The position numbers and the translations under genes are program-made. Below the pieces are notes generated by a model that was not told where the DNA came from, did not search any database, and was given only the letters and a program-made list of their open reading frames with translations. A DNA stretch of 64,000 bases from Corydoras sp. C115 (lineage: Eukaryota > Chordata > Actinopteri > Siluriformes > Callichthyidae), in the NCBI GenBank assembly GCA_019802505.1, contig JAFMOC010000021.1:1323501-1387500 (forward strand), given 5' to 3'. Below are positions 52,701-62,200 of this stretch, piece by piece. The first letter of the stretch is position 1. Every line of letters starts with the position of its first letter.

Positions 52701-55700
52701 ACATGACAGTATTTTACTTTCCTTTGCTTCAGGTTTTGACTAAGGATCTAGAGAAGCATGCTGATCAATTACAAGTCCAGGAGGGGCTCTCGTCAGACGC
52801 AACCCCTATAATAAACATCCCACATATAAGTGCAAGGTAAAAGTCCACATTTATTTCTGAAAATTTATACTTTTGATATGATTAGCATTAAAAGTTTCCT
52901 TACTTCCATCAGGATTTATAATTATGAACATCTGACTCCACTGAAGATGCTCCGAGCCAATTTATATGGCAAATTTGTTGCTATCAGAGGAACTGTGGTC
53001 AGAGTGAGCAACGTCAAACCTCTATGCAGCAAGATGGCATTTGTCTGTAACATGTGTGGAGACACTCAGAGTCTAGCACTACCTGATGGAAAATATACAG
53101 TGCCAACGAAGGTAAGGAACCTTCTGCTTCTGCTGGTTTTAGGGTCCCTGTGATTGGCTGTTTTAAATGTTGTGAATTAATCTTAATGACTTTTGAATAA
53201 ATCCCAGAAGAGCAGCATTTAGGAAAACACTTCACTCAGCTGATCATGCTCAACATAAATGAATGATATATATATATTTCATTCATTCATTATCTCCCGC
53301 TCATCCAGGGGAGAACGTCTCGGGCGCTGGGCAGATAGACCCAGGACAGGGCGCCAATCCATCGCTGGGCACACACTCACTCACACACACACACACTCTA
53401 TAAGGGGAATTTGAAGAATTCAATTGACTTGATCCATGTGGACTGTGGGAGGAAACCGGAGAACCCAGAGGAAACCCACGCGGACACGAGGAGAACATGG
53501 AAACTCCACCCAGATGGGGATTCGAACCGGGAATCCCTAGCGCTGAGAGGCGAACGTGCTAACCATTAAGCCACGTGCTATATATATACTGTGTAAATAA
53601 ATAAATTTATTTATTTATTTATTTATTATTTTATTTATTTTTTTTATTTATTTATTTTTTTCCTCTATTATTTACTTTACTATTACTGCTACTGGCTGCT
53701 AAATTAATATTTTTATAATATTACTGTCAGGATGTTTTTCCTCTGATTTAGATTTTTTTTTATTTTTTTTTTATACTTTGCAGTGTCCACAACGGGACTG
53801 CCGAAGTCGAACCTTTACTCCAAACAGAAGCTCACCTTTAACTCTCACTGTCGATTGGCAGACTGTAAAGTAAGACAATATTTGCTTATTATTGGGACAG
53901 ACATTACCACCACAACAGCTTTTCTTTTTTCACACACACTGGGAGCCTGTGAGGACCTCATAAGATAAATAGGTTACTAGACAGATGAATGAAAAGTAGA
54001 TTTCCCAGGCAAAGTAATAAAGAGGTCTCTGAAAGTTGCTCTTTTTTAAATATTTCAGCTAATTCCAATGTCCTAGCAATTCTGCCTGCAACTTTAATAC
54101 ATGTATTATCTGAACTTGGATTTTAGAATGTTATCTTTCATTGTAATCACCACACATGTTAAGTATTTAAATTGGATTTAGCTGGCAGGTCCTCATTAGC
54201 ATTAGTAAGCATAAGAACCTACTAACTGTACGTCTGAGTTTATTACCATTTCATGTTCAAGTTTGTCTTTTCGTTCTTTTGTACACAGATAGATACTCAA
54301 ACTGTACTGTAGCTCTCTCCGATTTAAAGTCTAAAGCACAAATATTCTTGCCAATACTGATTAGGTTTATTTTTGAGTTTGTCCCTTAACTTTGTACATA
54401 ACCTTACACCCAACCGTAAGAACTGTAACAAAAATCACATAAATGTACAATGAGCAATTTCTACATTCATTCATTCATTCATTCATTATCTCCCGCTTTA
54501 TCCTCTATTAGGGTCGCGGTGGGGTTCCCCATGCCCATCCAGGGGAGAACGTTTCGGGTGCTGGGCAGCTACACCCAGGACAGGGCACCAATCCATCGCT
54601 GGGCACACTCTCACTCACACACACTCTATATGGGGCAATTTGGAGAATTTAATTGACTTGATCCATGTTTTTGGACTGTGGGAGGAAACCGGAGAACCCA
54701 GAGGAAACCCACGCGGACACGGGGAGAACATGGAAACTCCACCCAGATGGGGATTCGAACCGGGAATCCGTAGTGCTGAGAGGCGAACGTGCTAACCACT
54801 AAGCCACCGTGCCGCCCTCAATTTCTACATTGTGAACTCTTAATCTTAAGAATGATCCTTTGCTGGTTTAACCACACGAATTTACCTCTTGACTTAGAAC
54901 CACAATTACATATCAATTTACCTTAATACTAGAAAAGGTAATAAACTTTACGTAAACACAATTAGTATACCAACAGAACACAAACCTCATTGGCTGCATT
55001 AAATATCTCACATTGCATTATTGTATAGATTTTTACCTTTTGTTCCCCGACCGTAAAGGCTCCAAATAAGAATGTATACTGTTTTTTACAATTCTCTTAA
55101 CATGTTTTGATGAGATGCCTAATATGGTTCTCAGGGTTCAAGAGCTGATCTCAGACGACCAGCGCGAATCAGGACGTATACCGCGCACGATCGAGTGTGA
55201 ACTCACACAGGACCTGGTGGACAGTTGTGTACCAGGAGACATGGTCACAATCACAGGAGTCATTAAAGTATCTAATGAAGAGGGTAATTAATCTACTGTT
55301 TTGGAGACAGATGTGGCAATTTGAAAAGAACATGCTCAGCAATTCGGTCTGTGTATTTGTAATGCATTTTTAAGGAGTGTTATGTATTGTAGAGCTTTGA
55401 AAGCATTGAAGGTTCACATCTTTAAAAGAGGAATGTAACTACCCTTATATGTCAGCAGCCAGGGGGCAGCCCTGTTTAGCTGTCATTATGAATTAGGCCA
55501 GGGCAAGGGCACCTTGGGTGTTGGATATAATCTTTTAACATATGAATGTTTGAGCTGATTTTGTTTTTATATGGTTTTCTGAATAAATATAAATAAATGT
55601 GTATGCAAAAAATATGTAACGTGTATGTACACATACAAACATATGTATATATATATATATATGTGAATATATATGTATATGTAACTTTTTAAACATATTT

Positions 55701-55730
55701 ATTGCATATATATATATATATATATATATA

Positions 55731-55805
<75 letters not shown>

Positions 55806-55814
55806 GTGTGTGTG

Positions 55815-55862
<48 letters not shown>

Positions 55863-55899
55863 GATATGAATATGCATGCAATAAATGTGTAAAAACATT

Positions 55900-55957
<58 letters not shown>

Positions 55958-56153
55958 CGATAGATTGGCTCCCTGTCCTGGGTGTGTCAGCCCAGCGCCC
56001 GAGACGTTCTCCCCTGGATGGGCATGGGGAACCCCCCGCGACCCTAATAGAGGATAAAGCGGATGATAATGAATGAATGAATGAATATATATATATACAC
56101 ACACACATAAATATATGTATGTTTGTATATATGTGTGTGTGTATGTATATGTA

Positions 56154-56235
<82 letters not shown>

Positions 56236-59200
56236 TTAATAATTTATTATAATTATTTATAATAATTTAATACTAATAAGCATATTGCTCATTATTATTG
56301 TTAAATTATCTTTTACCTATATATTCTCTGCATCTGCATAAACCAAGCCATGCGGTTACTCAAAGTTTAAAGTCTAAAAGACGGTTATGTGCTTTTATTT
56401 TTACAGGATTTGGAAGACATAAGAAAGACAAGTGCATGTTTCTTTTATACATTGAAGCAAACTCTCTGAGTATCTCGAAAGGTCAAAAAAACAAGACCGT
56501 CTCAGATCCCGAGGGCCAGGATGCGTCCGTAGAGTTCTCACTTAAAGACCTGTATGCCATTCAGGAGATCCAAGCACAAGAGGACCTTTTCAAATTAATC
56601 GTCAAGTATGGAAATCAAACGATTGTCTTCCTGTTTCCTGTTTAACATTATCTAATGAATCACCTCTTACTCTCCGTACAGTTCTCTTTGTCCGGCCATC
56701 TACGGACATTCGGTGAGTTTGTATGCATGTGTTCAGATGCGCACCCTGCTGCGTGTTAAGACCTAATTGCTATATTTGTAATGCTCATGCTGTAGCTTGT
56801 GAAAGCTGGATTGGCTCTGGCTTTATTTGGAGGATGCCATAAATATGTGGATGACAAGAACAGAATACCGATAAGAGGAGACCCTCACGTACTTGTTGTA
56901 GGAGATCCTGGACTTGGCAAAAGTCAGATGTTGCAGGTACACATATACACACTGTTTAATTATGTGGTTGAAATAGTTTGATAGTATAATATGCAGAAAG
57001 AACAATTATTACTGTTGTAGCAGTTCAGAAACTGAAAGTAAATGACCATCCTGTCTGTGTATTGTTCATTGGATATTTTTAAAATAATTGTATGTGAACA
57101 AGACCATCAGAATGGTCAAATTGTGAAAGGGTGGTTCGGGGAGCACGGTGGCTTAGTGGTTAGCACGTTCTCCTCACAGCGCTAGGGATTCCCAGTTCGA
57201 ATCCCAATCTGGGTGGAGTTTCCATGTTCTCCCCGTGTCCACGTGGGTTTCCTCCCACAGTCCAAAAACATGGATCAAGTCAATTGAGTTCTCCAAATTA
57301 ACCCATATAGAGTGTGTTTGTGTGAGTGAGTGTGTGCCCAGCGATAGATTGGTGTCCTGTCCTGGGTGTATCTGCCCACCCGAAATGCTCTCCCCTGGAT
57401 AGGCATGGGGTACCCCCCCCCACCCCAATAGAGGATAAAGCGGAAGATAAAGCGGAATGGATGGATGGATGGGATGGTTCGGGGAGCATGAGACATCATT
57501 TTCACACATGGATTCACACAGCTGGACAAGACTGCAGTGATCCAAATCTCTGTCAGCAATACAAGTTCTCTAAATAAAATGAAAGCAACCGAAACAAAAC
57601 AAAAATGAATCTTGTGGAAACAATGCCACAGCGAATCCATGCTGTAATCAAAGCTAAAGGTGGTCCACCCAAATATGTGTGTGATCTTTGTTCTTGGGCA
57701 GATCTTGTAGGAGTAATGTGCAGATGTTCTAATATTTCTGTCCTGATGGTGTACTGTGCAGGACTTGTGAGCCTAAAGATTAATGTAGCAAACGATCATG
57801 TTATGGTTTCAAGCTTGTGAAATATGTTTTTTTTTTTTTTATTGTGTGTGTTTATAGGCTGTTTGTAATGTTGCCCCACGTGGTATCTATGTGTGTGGAA
57901 ACACAACCACCACCTCTGGACTGACTGTTTCTCTGTCCCGTGACAGTGGCTCTGGAGATTATGCCCTTGAGGCAGGAGCTTTAGTGTTAGGAGATCAAGG
58001 TATCAGTGCATTTTAATTTATATATATATAAGGAATGCTGAATGTTGTGCAGGGCAGCACGGTGGCTTAGTGGTTTAGCACGTTCGCCTCTCAGCGCTAG
58101 GGATTCTCGGTTCGAATCCCAATCTGGGTGGAGTTTCCATGTTCTCCCCGTGTCCGCATGGGTTTCCTCCGGGTTCTCCGGTTTCCTCCCACAGTCCAAA
58201 AACATGGATCAAGTCAATTGAGTTCTCCAAATTGCCCCATATAGAGTGTGTTTGTGTGAGTGAGTGTGTGCCCAGCGATGGATTGGCGCCCTGTCCTAGG
58301 TGTATCTGTCTAGAGCCCAAAACGTTCCACCCTGGATGGGCATGGAGAACCTCCCGCGACCCTAATATAGGATAAAGTGGAAGATAATGGATAGATGAAT
58401 GTTGTGCTATTATACCCAAACTAACTCAATATAAATCTTTTATAGCCTTAATTTACACATTTTCTGTTTAATGCCTTCAGTTTTATGATGCCAACCTCCT
58501 TGCCATTCAGTTAAGTGTGCCACCTAAATATTGTTTTAAGATGAGCCTGAATGTAAGATTGCCATCATGAGAGTGCGTGAAGTAAGTTGTAAATATATTA
58601 ATCTGGACTAGAATCTTGTAACCAATGTGTCGGAACCATGTCATAGTGTAGTATCCATGCCACAATCTATTTAAAGCATTGTGCCCCACTATTTGAGAAG
58701 CACTGTATTATAGTGACATTGACTTGCATAATTTTGGTTTTTCCCTCTGCAGGTGTCTGTTGTATTGATGAATTTGATAAGATGGGGAGTCAACACCAGG
58801 CTTTGTTGGAAGCCATGGAACAGCAGTGCATAAGTTTGGCTAAAGCCGGCATCGTGTGCACACTACCAGCACGCACATCTATCATAGCAGCTGCTAATCC
58901 AGTGGGAGGCCATTACAATAAAGGAAAGACTGTATCGGAAAACCTCAAGTAAGCACTATAAATAGAAACAGAAGCTTGTGCATTATTGTTAATAAATCAC
59001 GGAAAGAGGTGTTAGACATGACGCATGGCCGAGTAGAGTTACACCACTTTCCTGTGATTTTTTTTACAATAATACACAACCTCGAGTGCCTTATTGCTTT
59101 TATAAAACGGTTACAAATACACTATAATACAAAAACAAGGTTTGATTTGTAAACGTGCATATTAAAAACATTATTGTTAGTAAACTGGTTTTGACATTGA

Positions 59201-62200
59201 ATGAACATTGATTGCAAGTAACAAAATACCGGTTTCTTTCACAATCATAGCAGCCATATTACAGAACACAAATTATAAACATCAGCCGCAACAGGCATAG
59301 TGCTTATCAAATATCAGCTTACTGTTTATATAAATCTGTATTGCCATTTATGGTACATAATTTTTAAAAAAATGTATTGTTTATCACGCACTGATACAAA
59401 TGTGAAGCAGTCAGAGGTGTGCATTATTGTCAATAATATCTCGGCTGAACAACCGACTCAGCCAATCAGATTTAAGCGCCGGAGCTACCTGTGTTATAAT
59501 GTATTTAGATATCCGTGGTTAGTGACTTCTAAATGTGAATCCAGTGATACCCTTTATAGTTGGCGTACATAGTAACATGAATATTTTTACAAAAGCTGGA
59601 CTATAATACAATTTTGTCACATTTTACTAGGATCTTGTGACCTTTTAAAGGGTCAGGACTCTAAAAATTGTTCCTCATCCCTCCAGAACCTTCCTTTCAC
59701 AGTTTGTGCCACTGTCAAATTGGAATATGCTCCAGATAGAGATAAAGCTATTAATAGAATCTACTGGTTCCTCAAACTTTTAATGTTGCAGTTTTTAATG
59801 AAACCCAGATTATAATGATCAAAAGGCCATCCAATCCATCCATCCATTATCTCCCGCTTTATCCTCTATTAGGGTCGCGCGGGGGGGGGTTCCCCATGCC
59901 CATCCAGAGGAGAACGTTTAGGGCACTGGGCAGATAAACCCAGGACGTCAATCTATCTCTGGGCACACAATCACTCACACAAACACACTCTATATGGGGC
60001 AATTTAGAGAATTCATTTGACCTTGATCCATGTTTTTGGACTGTGGGAGGAAACCCACACGGACACGGGGAGAACATGGAAACTCCACCCAGATGGGGAT
60101 TCGAACCGGGAATCCCTAGTGCTGAGAGACGAACGTGCTAACCACTAAGCCACCGTGCCGCCCGATTATAAATAATTATTCGATTTATTAAAAAGTGGGC
60201 GGGGTTTTGATGGGGGTTGGGCTCAATACAGGAGAATGTAAAGGTTATTTAACCCTCCACTGAAAATGAATGAATAGTTAATCTGACTGGTTTTTCTTTC
60301 TCTTTAGAATGGGAAGTGCTCTGCTGTCCAGATTCGATCTGGTCTTTATTCTTTTGGACACTCCCAATGAGGACCACGACCACATGCTGTCAGAGCACGT
60401 CATGGCGTTACGCGCCGGGAAGAAAGGCCATGTCAGCGGATCTACAGTCACCAGGGGCTGCACACCAGAGTCCAACATATCTATTCTGGAAATTTCTTCT
60501 GATAAGCCACTGTCAGAGCAGCTGAAGGTATTATTAAAGTTTACAGATCAATTTGATTGAAAGCATATTTTACAAAGATCTATAGCCTTAATTCTGTATC
60601 ATGAATTAAGTGCATTTTACATACTTTAATTCATTCATTCATTCATTCATTATCTTCAGCTTTATCCTCTATTAGGGTCACGGGGGGGGTTCCCCATGCC
60701 CATCCAGGGGAGAACGTTTCGGGCGCTGGGCAGATACACCCAGGACAGGGCGCCAATCCATCACTAGGCACACTCACTCACACATACACACTCTATATGG
60801 GGCAATTTGGAGAACTCAATTGACTTGATCCATTATCTTCTGCTAATGGGGTTCCCCATGCCCATCCAGGGGAGAATGTCTCGGGCGCTGGGCAGATACA
60901 CCCAGGACGGCACCAATCTATCTCTGGGCATACAGGCACACTCTATATGGGGCAATTTGGAGAACTCAATTGACTTGATCCATGTTTTTGGACTGTGGGA
61001 GGAAACCGGAGAACCCGGAGGAAACCCACACGGACACAGGGAGAACATGGAAACTCCACCCAGATTGTGATTCGAACCGGGAATCCCCAGCGCTGAGAGG
61101 AGAACGTGCTAACCACTAAGCCACAGTGCCGCCCTCCTTTTAATTACACCTTGATTTTATTCCTAGTTGCGTCCTGGGAAGCCTTTTGACCCGATCCCCC
61201 ACCAGTTGCTGCGGAAGTACGTGGGCTACGCCCGACACTATGTGCACCCCAGCCTTTCAGTTGAAGCTGCACAGGTTCTGCAGGATTTTTACTTGGAATT
61301 ACGCAAACAGAACCAATCAGCTGACAGCACCCCCATCACCACCCGGCAGCTAGAGTCACTCATCCGCCTCACTGAGGTAACAGCCTGATGCATGCTGCCC
61401 AGATTTTTGTCCATTTGCTCAATTCACATTACAGTCATGATGGATAATTTCTCCTTTTAAGGCGAGAGCACGTCTCGAGCTTCGAGAGAAGGCTACTCAA
61501 AGTGACGCAGAGGACGTGGTGGAGATCATGAAGCACAGGTTAAATATTTAATCTTTTTATCATGTGCTTGGCTTTTCTCGCTATATAAAGCAAGAAGTTA
61601 ATGAGGAGATTTGGTTTTATTAAGGAGTCCCATACAATATTGAACAACTAGCAAATTGCATGTCAAAGTTCTGGGAAAAAAAGACAAATCACTGGTCAGA
61701 AAAAAATGGATACAGTTAAAGTACACAGAAGTAAGAAAGAAAAAAGATCTCAATATATTGCATTTATGGGATTGGAAAGTTATTTATTGCCTAGAATTGT
61801 ACTTAAAATATATGGACAAAGATATTAGGAAAACTTTTTATTACATTACAGTTTAAGATGATTTGCAGCTGTGCTTACAGCTATAACAAATTTCATTCTT
61901 CTGGAGAATTTATGAGGTCCAGAACTGATGCTGATTGGGTTCGGCACTCCTCTCAGCGCTAGGGATTCCCGGTTCGAATCCCAATCTGGGTGGAGTTTCC
62001 ATGTTCTCCCCGTGTCCGCATGGGTTTCATCTGGGTTCTCCGGTTCCCTCCCACAGTCCAAAAACAAGGATTAAGGTCAATTGAATTCCCCAAATTACCC
62101 CATATAGAGTGTGTGTGTGTGAGTGAGTGAGAACCCAGCGACAGGTTGGCTCCCTGTCCTGGGTGTATCTGCCCAGCGCCTGAAATGTTCTCCCCTGAAA

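Noticed and set aside
59300..59572. 90-codon ORF as an extra mcm8 exon
   Set aside because: Lies in the palindromic repeat between exons 13 and 14, which already join in phase.
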